Positions 18,014 through 28,389 of a stretch of DNA of 64,000 nt are shown here, piece by piece; the stretch's first letter is position 1, and every line of letters starts with the position of its first letter. This DNA comes from Polynucleobacter ibericus. GTDB lineage: Bacteria > Pseudomonadota > Gammaproteobacteria > Burkholderiales > Burkholderiaceae. The position numbers and the translations under genes were made by a program. Location of the stretch: NCBI RefSeq assembly GCF_018687955.1, contig NZ_CP061309.1:1782007-1846006 (forward strand). The letters run 5' to 3'. The notes under the pieces are model-generated. The model was not told where the DNA came from, did no database searches, and saw only the letters and a program-made list of their open reading frames with translations.

Positions 18014-19386
18014 GTAAAAAACGAATTGCCATTATTGGCGCAGGTATTTCCGGATTAGGCTGCGCCTACGCCTTAAGACAGCATCCTGAATTTGAAATTA
18101 CCTTATACGAAGCTGGCAATCATATTGGTGGTCATAGCAATACAGTCGACTTCTCTTGCAACATTGATGGCAAAGAAATCACCCACGGCGTAGACACTGG
18201 CTTCCTAGTCTTTAATCGCAAGACTTATCCAAGACTTGTGCGACTATTTGAAGAAATTAAAGCGCCTGTAGCGCCTTCGGAAATGTCTTTTTCCGTCTCA
18301 ATTGACGCCTCCGGAAAATCTGGATCAAACAAAAAAATTGAGTGGGCGGGCAATGACATTAATTCCTTTTTTGGTCAACGATCCAATCTCCTTTCTCCAT
18401 CCTTTTGGAGAATGGCCTACGATATCTTGCGCTTTAATCGCCTAGCAACTGAATTAGCACATCAGCAAATTGAAGCTGGTCATTTATACAAAGAACCTGA
18501 TGAAAAAATTGCGGATTTTTTAACACGCCATCGCTTCAGTCAAAGTTTTAAAGAAAATTATTTTCTCCCAATGATTGGGGCTATTTGGTCATGCTCAGTT
18601 GAGCAAATGCTTGAGTTTCCGATTCAGACTATGGTGCGCTTCTGCCATAACCACGGTCTTCTACAGATTCAAAATCGCCCCCAATGGTTAACCATCCAAG
18701 GCGGATCACGCGAGTATGTCAAACGGATCGTGGCGGCGCTTGAAAAATATCAGGTGACTATTAAACGCGAATGCGTCCTGCGCGTGAATGCCAATCACAG
18801 CGGCGAACATGCTGAAGTAATCAGTCAGAATGGTTCAGCTTATTTTGATGAGGTCATCATGGCTTGTCACAGCGACCAAACCTTGGATTTGGTCCATGGT
18901 ATTGATCAACAAGCACGAAATATTCTTGCAGCAGTTCCTTACCAAAAGAATCGGGCAATATTACATACTGATATCCGTTTCCTTCCAGAAGCAAAACGCT
19001 GCTGGGCCGCATGGAACTACACCGCCAAATCTGGCGACAAGCCAAACGCCAAACAACATGTCAGCGTTAATTATTTAATTAATCGCCTGCAGCCATTGCC
19101 GGACCAACTTCAAGATACACAAATTATTGTTAGCCTAAACCCCTCCGAGGAGCCTGATCCAAAACTGGTGCATCAAGAGATCCATTATTCACATCCAGTA
19201 TTTGATATGAGCGCAATACAAGCCCAGAAAGAGTTACCCTTAATTCAAGGGACTTCATCTATTTGGTATTGCGGTGCATGGACTGGCTTTGGATTCCATG
19301 AGGATGGCTTGCGCTCCGGCGAATTAGTAGCTGAGGCTTTAATTGAAAGCATTCGCCAACCCATCAAAACCAAACAAGATGTGTAG
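18010..19386 (+). CDS. FAD-dependent amine-oxidase-like protein (COG2907)
   Basis: A 458-residue flavoprotein with GTG start overlapping the previous stop (GTGA). IAIIGAGISGLGCAYAL is the Rossmann dinucleotide motif, followed by the conserved acidic residue in LYEAGNHIGGHSNTV. The C-terminal CGAWTGFGFHEDGLRSGELVAEAL is the second FAD-contact segment. It belongs to the predicted NAD/FAD-binding group that nearly always precedes a DUF1365 gene and a CFA-synthase-like gene. In related clusters, a role in fatty-acid desaturation or furan fatty acid synthesis has been reported as I recall; here the reaction is inferred only. Confidence 0.87.
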   Translation: MSKKRIAIIGAGISGLGCAYALRQHPEFEITLYEAGNHIGGHSNTVDFSCNIDGKEITHGVDTGFLVFNRKTYPRLVRLFEEIKAPVAPSEMSFSVSIDASGKSGSNKKIEWAGNDINSFFGQRSNLLSPSFWRMAYDILRFNRLATELAHQQIEAGHLYKEPDEKIADFLTRHRFSQSFKENYFLPMIGAIWSCSVEQMLEFPIQTMVRFCHNHGLLQIQNRPQWLTIQGGSREYVKRIVAALEKYQVTIKRECVLRVNANHSGEHAEVISQNGSAYFDEVIMACHSDQTLDLVHGIDQQARNILAAVPYQKNRAILHTDIRFLPEAKRCWAAWNYTAKSGDKPNAKQHVSVNYLINRLQPLPDQLQDTQIIVSLNPSEEPDPKLVHQEIHYSHPVFDMSAIQAQKELPLIQGTSSIWYCGAWTGFGFHEDGLRSGELVAEALIESIRQPIKTKQDV

Positions 19387-19389
19387 TTA

Positions 19390-20175
19390 ATGTCAGATGC
19401 AAAGATTAACTTTGGAGTAGTAAAGCACCAGCGCTTACGTCCGGCCAAGAATGCTTTTGGCTATGGCGTATTTACTGTTTCTATTCCCATGCGCGCTCGT
19501 AGCGTTAATCCTGACTTACTTCATCATCACGGCTTAAGTGATAACCGTTGGGGTCTGTGTGCTTTTTTTGATAAGGATCACGGTCTAGGAGAGCCAAATA
19601 GTCTTGCCTGGATAGAAAGGATTCTTGCAGAGAATCACATACACAATATTGACGGAGAGATTTGGCTGCAGACTTTTCCAAGAGTCCTAGGTTATGTTTT
19701 TAATCCAGTCAGCTTTTGGATCTGCACCCGTGCCAACGGCAAAGTACAGGCAGTGTTAGCTGAGGTCAACAATACTTTTGGTGAGCGTCATTGTTATTTG
19801 CTATACAAAGATTCTGGTGAGGCCCTACGCTCCGGAGAAACACTCACCAGCAAGAAGGTATTTCATGTTTCACCGTTTTGCGAAGTTCGGGGTGATTACC
19901 ACTTCCGCTTTCTCTTCCCTCAAGATAGTAGTAGTGGCAAAAATAGTGTCTGCCGCATTGAGCTACATGAGGACGGCGAGCCTCTGATCAACACCAGCAT
20001 CAGCGGTACTAGCCGCCCACTCAGCAAAGCCAATATCATTCTGGCCCTCATGCGCTATCCTTTAATGAGTTTAGGAGTGATTTTCCGTATTCACTGGCAA
20101 GCATTGAAATTGTGGCTAAAAGGTGTACCCTTTCACTCAAAACCCAAACCACCAGAACTTGAAGTCAGCAGATGA
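19390..20175 (+). CDS. DUF1365 family protein
   Basis: A 261-residue protein with typical DUF1365 features: INFGVVKHQRLRPAKNAFGY at the N terminus, LQTFPRVLGYVFNPVSFWIC, and AVLAEVNNTFGERHCYLL in the middle, ending in a membrane-proximal hydrophobic stretch (ALMRYPLMSLGVIFRIHWQALKLWLKG). The molecular function is not established. It is fixed in a gene order between the FAD oxidoreductase (3-base gap) and the methyltransferase (4-base overlap), which points to a shared role in modifying membrane acyl chains. Confidence 0.88.
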   Translation: MSDAKINFGVVKHQRLRPAKNAFGYGVFTVSIPMRARSVNPDLLHHHGLSDNRWGLCAFFDKDHGLGEPNSLAWIERILAENHIHNIDGEIWLQTFPRVLGYVFNPVSFWICTRANGKVQAVLAEVNNTFGERHCYLLYKDSGEALRSGETLTSKKVFHVSPFCEVRGDYHFRFLFPQDSSSGKNSVCRIELHEDGEPLINTSISGTSRPLSKANIILALMRYPLMSLGVIFRIHWQALKLWLKGVPFHSKPKPPELEVSR

Positions 20176-21467
20176 ATCGTCCCGGACAATCCCTTCTCTC
20201 TAGATTAAATTTTTCTCGTCCACAAGGTCGAGCTAGTGCTTCGCCGCAATATCAAATCAGCACCAAGACACTTCTGACCCTACTCACCCAACTGAGTAGC
20301 GGGCATTTGAAGCTGATTTTGCCAAATGGTGAAATGCGTGAATTTGGTAATCACAGCGATACCTTGCATGCTGAAATCCACATTTTGGAGTGGTCAGTAT
20401 TTAAAGAGATCATGTCGCATGGTGATATTGGTTTTGCTGAGAGCTACATCCAAGGCAAATGGAATACGCCTGATCTCAAAGCACTGCTTGAGCTTGCCAT
20501 CCGTAATCGCACTATTTTAGAAAAAGCCATCTATGGCAATTGGTATGGCTCTATTTTTTATCGCCTGAAACATTGGCTTAGAGACAACAGCAAAGCGGGT
20601 AGTCGCAAGAATATCCATGCACATTACGATCTTGGTAACGCCTTCTATACGCTTTGGCTTGACCCCACGATGAGTTATTCCAGCGCCTGGTTCTCAGAAG
20701 GCGATAAGCAAGCTTTAGCTGATGCACAGCGTGCAAAGATTGGGCGCATTCTCGACTCTCTGCAAACAAAGTCTGGAGATCATGTTTTAGAAATTGGCTG
20801 CGGTTGGGGCGGAGTGATGGAAGAGTCTCTGCGTAGCAATCGAGCTATTACTGGCCTGACTTTATCTACGGAACAAAAAGCGTTCGCAGAAAAGCGTTTG
20901 ACTGCCGTACAAACCCAAATATCTAACCCTCCAGCGTTTGAAGTTCGCCTTCAGGACTATCGTGATTGCCAAGAAAAATTTGATGGGATCGCTTCAGTCG
21001 AAATGTTTGAAGCAGTCGGTGAGAAGCACTGGCCAGAGTATTTTGAAACTGTTGCTCATTGCCTCAAGGCTGGCGGTAAAGCCTGCATTCAAACTATTGT
21101 GATCGCAGAAGATCTCTTTGATCGCTACCGTCGCAATACCGACTTTATTCAGCAATATGTCTTTCCTGGCGGTATGTTACCCTCGCGAGCGAGCTTTAAA
21201 GCGAGTGCAGCTAAGGCCGGACTAAAAGTCGAACAAGAATTTGCCTTTGGCGTCGATTACTCAAAAACACTTTGCATTTGGCGTGATAACTTTAATCAAA
21301 AACTAAATGAGGTACGTCAGCTAGGCTTTGATGAAGCATTCATTCGCCTTTGGAACTTCTACCTCATGTATTGCGCTGCTGGCTTCACGGAGCGTAATAT
21401 TGATGTGGTGCAATTCACATTAAGTCATCAACCCCCACAAGCATCTTCCGATGCGCTAAGCTCATGA
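20172..21467 (+). CDS. cyclopropane-fatty-acyl-phospholipid synthase family methyltransferase
   Basis: A 431-residue SAM-dependent methyltransferase. HAHYDLGNAFYTLWLDPTMSYSS and VLEIGCGWGGVMEE (SAM loop) are diagnostic of the CFA synthase family, along with QTIVIAEDLFDRYRRNTDFI and the C-terminal YLMYCAAGFTERNIDVVQF, which holds the conserved cysteine. It adds a methyl group across a double bond of membrane lipids to make cyclopropane or a methylated unsaturated product. In the FAD-oxidoreductase/DUF1365 setting a methyl-branched or furan product is also possible. Both flanking genes overlap it by 4 bases. Confidence 0.92.
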   Translation: MNRPGQSLLSRLNFSRPQGRASASPQYQISTKTLLTLLTQLSSGHLKLILPNGEMREFGNHSDTLHAEIHILEWSVFKEIMSHGDIGFAESYIQGKWNTPDLKALLELAIRNRTILEKAIYGNWYGSIFYRLKHWLRDNSKAGSRKNIHAHYDLGNAFYTLWLDPTMSYSSAWFSEGDKQALADAQRAKIGRILDSLQTKSGDHVLEIGCGWGGVMEESLRSNRAITGLTLSTEQKAFAEKRLTAVQTQISNPPAFEVRLQDYRDCQEKFDGIASVEMFEAVGEKHWPEYFETVAHCLKAGGKACIQTIVIAEDLFDRYRRNTDFIQQYVFPGGMLPSRASFKASAAKAGLKVEQEFAFGVDYSKTLCIWRDNFNQKLNEVRQLGFDEAFIRLWNFYLMYCAAGFTERNIDVVQFTLSHQPPQASSDALSS

Positions 21468-22240
21468 AACAACAAGGTATTGATCAGTTCCCTGGAAAAA
21501 GGGTCTGGGTCATTGGAGCCTCTAGCGGAATTGGCGAAGCTTGCGCAAAAGCATTGCTATCCCAAGGCGCCAAAGTTGCCCTTTCCAGTCGAAGAGTCGA
21601 GCGTTTAAACGAAATCGCCCTGATGGGACAGATTGATCAAACGCTCGTTATTCCGCTAGATGTCACAGATGACGTACAACTTCAGGATGGCTACAAAACC
21701 ATCTTGAATGCTTGGGGTGGAATTGATCTTCTACTGTTTGTATCGGGGATGTATGTCCCGCTACGCGCAGACAACTTTGATATCAAAATTGCTGAAAAAA
21801 CCATCGATGCAAATTTGCTGGGACCCATGAGAGCGGTTGCGTTAACGCTTCCTGAGATGCTGAAGGCTCGCTCAGGACATATTGCCATTGTTGGCAGCGT
21901 TGCAGGGTATAGCGGCTTACCAAAAGCATTAGCATATGGCCCAAGCAAAGCTGCCATCATCAATTTTTGTGAGAATTTATATTACGACTTACTGCCAACT
22001 GGAGTCAGCGTACATATGATCTCCCCTGGGTTTGTTGCTACAGAGGCTACTGCTCAAAATGATTTTGAAATGCCGGCACTGATTACTGCTGATGTAGCAG
22101 CCCAAGAGATTTTGAGCGGCATTCAAAAAGGGGAATTTGATATTCACTTCCCAAAACGATTCTCAAGATTCTTAAAATTTCTCAGAATCTTGCCGTACCC
22201 AATCTACTTTTGGATCGTGCGCCGCTTCGTCAAAATTTAA
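21464..22240 (+). CDS. short-chain dehydrogenase/reductase (SDR)
   Basis: A 258-residue classical SDR. VWVIGASSGIGEACAKAL is the cofactor loop, with SSRRVERL suggesting NADP preference; the catalytic set is Ser in VGSVAGYSG and YGPSKAA (Tyr-x3-Lys). A C-terminal hydrophobic tail (LKFLRILPYPIYFWIVRRFVKI) suggests membrane association, fitting a lipid substrate. Its ATG overlaps the methyltransferase stop by 4 bases; it closes the five-gene operon and converges on dsbA. The exact substrate is unknown. Confidence 0.87.
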   Translation: MKQQGIDQFPGKRVWVIGASSGIGEACAKALLSQGAKVALSSRRVERLNEIALMGQIDQTLVIPLDVTDDVQLQDGYKTILNAWGGIDLLLFVSGMYVPLRADNFDIKIAEKTIDANLLGPMRAVALTLPEMLKARSGHIAIVGSVAGYSGLPKALAYGPSKAAIINFCENLYYDLLPTGVSVHMISPGFVATEATAQNDFEMPALITADVAAQEILSGIQKGEFDIHFPKRFSRFLKFLRILPYPIYFWIVRRFVKI

Positions 22241-22258
22241 GCAGTCCCTTTTTTAGGA

Positions 22259-22906
22259 TTACTGCTTGTACTTATCTTTGCGGATTTTTTCTACTAAATA
22301 ATCCATTACAACGATCGCCTTAGCTTTAGATCCAGCAATAGAAGGAGATGTAACGTACTTGCCTTGCATGACGATGGTAGGCACTCCATCAATACGATAG
22401 GCTTCAGCCATCTGCTTAGCAGCGCGTGCTTTAGAAATCACTGCAAAGGATCGATAAGTAGCTAAGAAGGTATTGCGATCAATGCCTTGAGATGCAACCC
22501 AATCAGCGATTTCATTTTCAGTTAATAGACGCTTATTTTCCTTATGCATCGCATACATCACTTTTTCATTAAAAGCATCGCCTTTGCCCATTGCCTCTAA
22601 GGCATAGAACAGTTGGCTGTGCGGCATAAAGTCGTCACGGAAGGCCACAGGAACTCTACGAAATACAACATCTTTAGGCTGACGCTTTACCCAGCTACTC
22701 AGCTCAGGCTCAAAGTCATAGCAATGCGGGCAACCATACCAAAAGAATTCAATAACCTCTACTTTCCCCTTAGTTTCCACAGGTTGTGAAACGGGCAATA
22801 TGCGGTAATCAAAACCTTCTTCAACTTTTTGGCCTTGCGCATTAGCAAAACTACTTAAAGAAAGGAGTGCTAATACGACAATGAATCTTTTGCTAAATGA
22901 AATCAT
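22259..22906 (-). CDS. dsbA: thiol:disulfide interchange protein DsbA
   Basis: A 215-residue periplasmic oxidase. Residues 1-23 form a signal peptide ending ANAQ. The active site is Cys59-Pro-His-Cys62 in FFWYGCPHCYDFEP, the DsbA-specific CPHC, and the cis-proline loop is GVPTIVMQG. It introduces disulfides into exported proteins. Its start overlaps the stop of the upstream SPOR gene by 4 bases, so the two are coupled. Confidence 0.94.
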   Translation of the reverse strand: MISFSKRFIVVLALLSLSSFANAQGQKVEEGFDYRILPVSQPVETKGKVEVIEFFWYGCPHCYDFEPELSSWVKRQPKDVVFRRVPVAFRDDFMPHSQLFYALEAMGKGDAFNEKVMYAMHKENKRLLTENEIADWVASQGIDRNTFLATYRSFAVISKARAAKQMAEAYRIDGVPTIVMQGKYVTSPSIAGSKAKAIVVMDYLVEKIRKDKYKQ

Positions 22907-23526
22907 GATTTACTGGATTTAATCAAAGTTGGTTTAATGCCCATGCCACTCAATTTATCTCGTACTGAGTTGCTCTCTTCAACACTGTTATATGGCCCAA
23001 CGCGCACACGCCAAAGAGTATTTCCATCGCTGGTGACTTCACTTAACTGAGCCTGAATTCCTTGAATAGCCAAATTCGCTTTTTGTGCATCTGCATCGGC
23101 ACGCTTCACAAAAGCGCCGACTTGCAAGAAATATATTGAGTCTGATTTTGCTGAAGCTGCATCTGCTGGCTTCTCTGCAGATTTCTTACCATTGACTAAA
23201 TCACCAATCGGATCTGCTGAAGCAGGAGCGGGTGATTTACCTTGGAGTGGCTTATTTAAGTCGACCGGTTCGGACGGAGCAGCTGCCTCACCTTCAGCGG
23301 GCGCTGGCGAAGGCTTCATCATTAACGGCAGATTGGGGGCGCGCATGCCAGGTCTTTCTTGAGGCGTATTTTTTGAAAGATAAAAGGCGATGACAAAAGC
23401 TATTCCAAGACCGGCGCCCAGACCCAAAATGAAGCCGAGGATTGTGCCACCGTATTGGCCATTTTGGCTATCGACGCGGCTCAGAGACTGAATAGGGCTA
23501 ATTTGTTGATTCGGTGTTTTCATCAT
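22903..23526 (-). CDS. SPOR domain-containing protein
   Basis: A 207-residue bitopic membrane protein. A short cytoplasmic part is followed by a membrane helix (GTILGFILGLGAGLGIAFVIAFYL, residues about 27-50), a Pro/Ala-rich periplasmic linker and a C-terminal SPOR domain (about 130-205, YFLQVGAFVKRADADAQKANL and LWRVRVGPYNSVEES) that binds denuded septal peptidoglycan. The architecture is FtsN-like, and an FtsN role in division is plausible. It lies between argS and dsbA, a common betaproteobacterial arrangement. Confidence 0.87.
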   Translation of the reverse strand: MMKTPNQQISPIQSLSRVDSQNGQYGGTILGFILGLGAGLGIAFVIAFYLSKNTPQERPGMRAPNLPLMMKPSPAPAEGEAAAPSEPVDLNKPLQGKSPAPASADPIGDLVNGKKSAEKPADAASAKSDSIYFLQVGAFVKRADADAQKANLAIQGIQAQLSEVTSDGNTLWRVRVGPYNSVEESNSVRDKLSGMGIKPTLIKSSKS

Positions 23527-23561
23527 TTCCTCATCTTACCTCTTCACTTCACGCCTCGCCA

Positions 23562-25289
23562 TTACATCTTTGCTGGCGCGGATACTCCGAGTACTTTTAG
23601 GCCATTTTGCAAGACCTGGCGAGTTGCTGAAAGCAAGGCAAGGCGGGCTAGCTTCAAATTCTGATCATCCACCAATACCCGATCAGCGTTATAGAAGGTA
23701 TGGAAGTCACCCGCTAAATCTCGCAGATAAAAAGCCAATGCATGAGGAGCCAATTCTTCTGCAGCCGCAGTAAGCACTTCTGGATATTCTGCTAAACGAC
23801 GCAGTAAATGATCAGATGCTTTACTTTGCAATAGTGATAAATCGGCCTTGTTTAAATCCGACGTTTGTCCACCCCATTGCTGCAAGATTGAACTAATACG
23901 AGCATGCGCATACTGAACATAGAAAACTGGGTTCTCATCATTTTGTTGCAATGCTAAATCAATATCAAATACGAACTCAGTATCTGCCTTACGCGAGATC
24001 AAGAAAAAGCGCACAGCATCACGACCGCGTTGTAACGCAAGCTCTCTTTCGTCCGATGTCATCTCTGGAGTAATGCCTCCAGACCATTCAACTAAATCAC
24101 GTACAGTGACATAAGAACCAGCACGCTTAGAAATCTTAACTTCTTCACCATTGCGCATGACGGTAACCATCTTGTGCAAAACATATTCTGGATATGTTTT
24201 GGGGATATCCCAACCACGTTTCTGCGCTACGCCCTGTAAGCCTGAGCGCACACGGGCAATCGTGCCATGGTGGTCGCTACCTTGAACATTAATGACTTTC
24301 TCAAAGCCACGATTCCATTTACTGGTGTGATACGCAACATCAGGCACAAAGTAGGTGAAAGTGCCATCTGACTTGCGCATGACACGATCCTTATCGTCGC
24401 CATCATCTGTACTCTTTAACCAAAGAGCGCCTTCGGATTCATAGGTCTTACCGATGCTTTGTAAATCACCAACGATTTGTGCAACACTGCCGTCGGTGTA
24501 CAGAGAAGACTCTAGGTAATAGCAATCAAATTTCACGCCAAAAGTTTTTAGATCAATGTCTTGTTCATTACGCAAATACGCAACAGCAAATTGACGAATC
24601 GATTCAATATCTTCTTTAAATTCTGGGGAGGCTTTAAATGCTGCGGCAATCTCCGCAATGTATTCGCCGTTGTAAGCTTGTTCAGGCCAATTGGTATCGC
24701 CCGGCTTTAAACCCTGTAAGCGCGCTTGAACTGATAAAGCTAAGTTCGCAATTTGGACACCAGCGTCGTTGTAATAAAACTCGCGGTGTACTTTAATTCC
24801 TTGGGTTGCCAATAAGTTGGCCAAGGCATCGCCAAGGGCTGCTTGCCTACCATGGCCAACATGTAGTGGACCGGTTGGATTGGCAGAAACAAACTCAATC
24901 ATGGCGCTTTGGACAGATCCAGCACTTGGGACAGATTCACCAAAATGAGGCCCAGCGGAAAGTATCTCTTCCACTACTGCAGTTTTGGCAGCATTACTAA
25001 GGCGGAAATTAATAAAACCAGGCCCAGCGATTTCACAAGATGCAATTAGCTGCCCAAAGCCAGCCTGTTGCTGTAAGCGCTCCACCAAAGCCTGTGCAAG
25101 CTCGCGTGGATTTAGCTTCCAAGCCTTGGAAAGCTGGAGGGCAATATTGCAAGCAACATCCCCATGGTCAACAGCCTTAGGGCGCTCCAGACGGGGGGCA
25201 GGCGCCTCCCCTAGGCCGCGTTCCTGAGCCAAGCCTGCTAGAGCAGCGCTCAGCATTTCAATTAAACGATTTTTATTGGTCGACAACAT
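23562..25289 (-). CDS. argS: arginyl-tRNA synthetase
   Basis: A 575-residue class I aminoacyl-tRNA synthetase. [20 protein letters not shown] holds the HIGH-type motif (HVGH) and [17 protein letters not shown] the KMSKS-equivalent region. The C-terminal DALR anticodon-binding domain includes [12 protein letters not shown] and ends [10 protein letters not shown] as usual. An N-terminal Add1-like domain (about 1-110) is present. It charges tRNA-Arg. It is 35 bases upstream of the SPOR gene and divergent from the DUF1840 gene. Confidence 0.97.
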   Translation of the reverse strand: MLSTNKNRLIEMLSAALAGLAQERGLGEAPAPRLERPKAVDHGDVACNIALQLSKAWKLNPRELAQALVERLQQQAGFGQLIASCEIAGPGFINFRLSNAAKTAVVEEILSAGPHFGESVPSAGSVQSAMIEFVSANPTGPLHVGHGRQAALGDALANLLATQGIKVHREFYYNDAGVQIANLALSVQARLQGLKPGDTNWPEQAYNGEYIAEIAAAFKASPEFKEDIESIRQFAVAYLRNEQDIDLKTFGVKFDCYYLESSLYTDGSVAQIVGDLQSIGKTYESEGALWLKSTDDGDDKDRVMRKSDGTFTYFVPDVAYHTSKWNRGFEKVINVQGSDHHGTIARVRSGLQGVAQKRGWDIPKTYPEYVLHKMVTVMRNGEEVKISKRAGSYVTVRDLVEWSGGITPEMTSDERELALQRGRDAVRFFLISRKADTEFVFDIDLALQQNDENPVFYVQYAHARISSILQQWGGQTSDLNKADLSLLQSKASDHLLRRLAEYPEVLTAAAEELAPHALAFYLRDLAGDFHTFYNADRVLVDDQNLKLARLALLSATRQVLQNGLKVLGVSAPAKM

Positions 25290-25324
25290 AGATAAGTGAG
25301 TTTATCAGGTGGTAAGCTATTGAA

Positions 25325-25642
25325 ATGATCTATCAATTTCGCTCAAAAGCTGGTCCAGATGTCATCATGCTGGCGGACCTGACTAAACGAATTTTTGATA
25401 TTTTGGGGCGCCCTCTGGAGCCTCGCGGCATACTGACGGTAGAGCAACTACCAGACCTGATCACTGCACTAGAAACTGCCATACTCAAAGATCTTGAGGA
25501 GCGAGCCAAAGCAAATGACGAGACCGAGAAGGGCGCTGAAAAGCCTAAATTGGCAGATCGTCTCGGACAACGTGCTTACCCATTTCTAGAACTCATGAAG
25601 CAGGCTAAAGCCAAAGACGAACCAGTTATGTGGGGCGTTTAG
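25325..25642 (+). CDS. DUF1840 domain-containing protein
   Basis: A 105-residue protein beginning [29 protein letters not shown], the DUF1840 signature, with a C-terminal [26 protein letters not shown] that is also conserved. A charged middle section ([20 protein letters not shown]) separates the two. The family is found in proteobacteria and has no known function. The gene stands alone between argS (divergent) and metH (convergent, 4-base overlap of the 3' ends). Confidence 0.85.
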   Translation: MIYQFRSKAGPDVIMLADLTKRIFDILGRPLEPRGILTVEQLPDLITALETAILKDLEERAKANDETEKGAEKPKLADRLGQRAYPFLELMKQAKAKDEPVMWGV

Positions 25643-28389
25643 TCTAGCAAGCTCGCCAATTGGCGACGGGTGTCCTCTACGCTCTGTCCACGACGCTTTG
25701 CCAAGTCTTCAACTTGATCATCCGATAACTTGCCCACGTTGAAATAACGTGCATCTGGATGAGCCAAATAGAAACCACTCACACTTGAAGCTGGATTCAT
25801 AGCCATAGACTCAGTCAGCGTCATACCAATATCTTCTGAGCCAATGACGCGCAATAAATCTTCTTTGACCTCATGTGCGGGGCAAGCTGGGTAACCAGGT
25901 GCTGGACGAATACCGCGATATTCCTCGTTGATCATCTGATCATTAGTCAGAATCTCATCGCTTGCATAGCCCCACAAATCAGTACGCACACGATGATGCA
26001 TTAATTCTGCAAATGCTTCGGCTAACCGATCAGCTAAGGCTTTCAACATAATGGCACTGTAGTCATCATGCTTAGCTTGAAACTCGGCAACCTTCTTTTC
26101 AACACCGTGGCCTGTGGTCACTGCAAAGCAACCAAGGTAGTCAGCAACGCCAGAATCTTTTGGCGCAACGTAATCAGCTAAGCAACGATTCGGCCTACGC
26201 ACCCCATCTACAACCGGACGCTCAGACTGTTGACGCAAATTGTGCCAAACAAATAATGGGTGTTCGCGCGCTTCATCGCTATACAAAACAATATCGTCCC
26301 CGACTGTATTAGCAGGATAGAAAGCAACCACCGCATCAGCTTGTAGCCATTGGCCTTTAATCAGCTTGTCGAGCAGCACCTTGGCATCTTCAAATACTTT
26401 GCGCGCCTCAACACCAACTACTTCATCATCTAGGATTGCAGGAAACTTGCCAGCCAAATCCCAAGTCTGAAAGAATGGTGTCCAGTCAATGTATTTAGCA
26501 ATATCACTCAAGGCAAAGTTTTTAAATACACGGCGTCCGATAAATTTTGGCTTCTCCGGAACATAAGAAGACCAATCAATCATCTCGCGATTTTTGCGTG
26601 CAGCAGTCAATGAAATCGTTGGGGCAGCTTTCTTGTTCGCATGTTGCTCACGAATACGCACATAGTCATCACGCAGATCTTGAATAAATTTCTTGGCACT
26701 TTCATCTGAAAGCAGACTAGAGGCAACAGATACTGAGCGGGAAGCATCAGGAACGTACACTACTGGACCATCGTAGTGAGGGGCAATCTTCACGGCAGTA
26801 TGAACCCGCGAAGTAGTAGCACCACCAATCATTAAGGGGATTTGACGCTCACGGAACCAATCGTCACGCTGCATTTCTTGTGCGACATAGGTCATTTCTT
26901 CGAGAGATGGCGTAATCAAGCCTGATAAACCAACGATATCAGCATTCTCTTCCTTGGCGCGCTTCAAAATCTCTGCACATGGAACCATTACACCCATATT
27001 GGCTACTTCAAAATTATTACATTGCAGAACAACCGTCACAATATTCTTGCCGATATCGTGCACGTCACCCTTCACAGTCGCCATCACAATTTTGCCCTTG
27101 GCTTTGGCTTCACCACCAGCGGCAATATGTTGACGCTTTTCTTCTTCAATGTATGGAATCAAAATAGCAACCGCTTGTTTCATCACACGGGCACTCTTGA
27201 CTACTTGAGGTAAGAACATTTTGCCGGCGCCAAACAAATCGCCAACGACATTCATACCATCCATGAGGGGGCCTTCAATGACTTCAATTGGTCTACCGCC
27301 AGCACCCATGATCTCTGCACGCAACTCTTCAGTATCTTCTTCGATAAATGTCGTAATACCATGTACTAAAGCATGAGTTAAGCGCTCACGAACGAGGGCC
27401 TCGCGCCATACCAAATTCTCAACCTGTTTCGCACCACCACCTTTAAATTGATCTGCAATATCTAACAGACGTTCAGTTGGTGTTTTGCCATCCTTCTCTT
27501 TAAAGCGATTGAGGACAACATCCTCAACACGCTCACGCAACTCGGGGTCTAGATCGGCATATACGCCCAATTGGCCTGCGTTCACAATGCCCATATCCAT
27601 ACCAGCTTGAATAGCGTGATACAAGAATACTGTGTGAATAGCTTCACGCACGCGATCATTGCCGCGGAATGAGAAGCTCACATTGGAAACACCACCGCTT
27701 ACCTTGGCGCCCGGGAGGTTTTCTTTAATCCAACGTGTAGCATTAATAAAGTCGACCGCATAGTTATCGTGCTCTTCAATGCCCGTAGCAATTGCAAAAA
27801 TATTCGGGTCAAAAATAATGTCTTCAGCAGGGAAGCCAATTTCATTTACCAAAATTTCATAGCAACGCTGACAGATTTCAGTCTTACGCTGAAAGGTATC
27901 TGCTTGTCCTACTTCATCAAAGGCCATGACCACAGAGGCAGCGCCATAGCGACGAATTAAGCGAGCCTGATGCCTGAAAGGCTCTTCGCCCTCCTTTAGG
28001 GAGATCGAATTCACAATGGGCTTACCTTGAATGCACTTCAAACCCGCTTCGATGACACTCCACTTAGAGGAGTCGATCATGATAGGAACGCGTGCAATAT
28101 CAGGTTCGGATGCAATCAAATTCAGGAAGCGCGTCATCGCTGCTTCAGAATCCAACATCGCCTCATCCATATTGATGTCAATGACTTGGGCGCCATTCTC
28201 CACTTGCTGACGGGCCACCACCAGCGCTTCATCAAATTGATTATTCAAAATCATTCTGGAAAATGCTTTAGAACCTGTGACGTTTGTACGTTCACCAATA
28301 TTCACAAAGCCTACATCAGCGGTAACATTAAATGGCTCGAGACCAGAAAGCTTCATTAGTGCCATTGCTTTTTTATCGATCTTGCTCAT
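25639..28389 (-). CDS. metH: methionine synthase, cobalamin-dependent, C-terminal modules
   Basis: A 916-residue protein with three of the four MetH modules: methyltetrahydrofolate-binding barrel (about 15-290, [13 protein letters not shown] and [18 protein letters not shown]), cap and cobalamin domain (about 330-570, [20 protein letters not shown] containing the base-off histidine, then [13 protein letters not shown]), and reactivation domain (about 580-900, [18 protein letters not shown]-binding). The homocysteine-binding module is on the preceding gene, whose stop overlaps this ATG by 4 bases. Together they remethylate homocysteine. The break lies cleanly between modules, and the two-gene form is, as I recall, common in Burkholderiales. 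Confidence 0.95.
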   Translation of the reverse strand: MSKIDKKAMALMKLSGLEPFNVTADVGFVNIGERTNVTGSKAFSRMILNNQFDEALVVARQQVENGAQVIDINMDEAMLDSEAAMTRFLNLIASEPDIARVPIMIDSSKWSVIEAGLKCIQGKPIVNSISLKEGEEPFRHQARLIRRYGAASVVMAFDEVGQADTFQRKTEICQRCYEILVNEIGFPAEDIIFDPNIFAIATGIEEHDNYAVDFINATRWIKENLPGAKVSGGVSNVSFSFRGNDRVREAIHTVFLYHAIQAGMDMGIVNAGQLGVYADLDPELRERVEDVVLNRFKEKDGKTPTERLLDIADQFKGGGAKQVENLVWREALVRERLTHALVHGITTFIEEDTEELRAEIMGAGGRPIEVIEGPLMDGMNVVGDLFGAGKMFLPQVVKSARVMKQAVAILIPYIEEEKRQHIAAGGEAKAKGKIVMATVKGDVHDIGKNIVTVVLQCNNFEVANMGVMVPCAEILKRAKEENADIVGLSGLITPSLEEMTYVAQEMQRDDWFRERQIPLMIGGATTSRVHTAVKIAPHYDGPVVYVPDASRSVSVASSLLSDESAKKFIQDLRDDYVRIREQHANKKAAPTISLTAARKNREMIDWSSYVPEKPKFIGRRVFKNFALSDIAKYIDWTPFFQTWDLAGKFPAILDDEVVGVEARKVFEDAKVLLDKLIKGQWLQADAVVAFYPANTVGDDIVLYSDEAREHPLFVWHNLRQQSERPVVDGVRRPNRCLADYVAPKDSGVADYLGCFAVTTGHGVEKKVAEFQAKHDDYSAIMLKALADRLAEAFAELMHHRVRTDLWGYASDEILTNDQMINEEYRGIRPAPGYPACPAHEVKEDLLRVIGSEDIGMTLTESMAMNPASSVSGFYLAHPDARYFNVGKLSDDQVEDLAKRRGQSVEDTRRQLASLLD

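Noticed and set aside
22240-22268. Intrinsic terminator between the SDR gene and dsbA
   Set aside because: AAGCAGT/ACTGCTT with an inner CCT/AGG can form a stem, but there is no T tract on either strand and it overlaps the dsbA stop, so the call is too weak.
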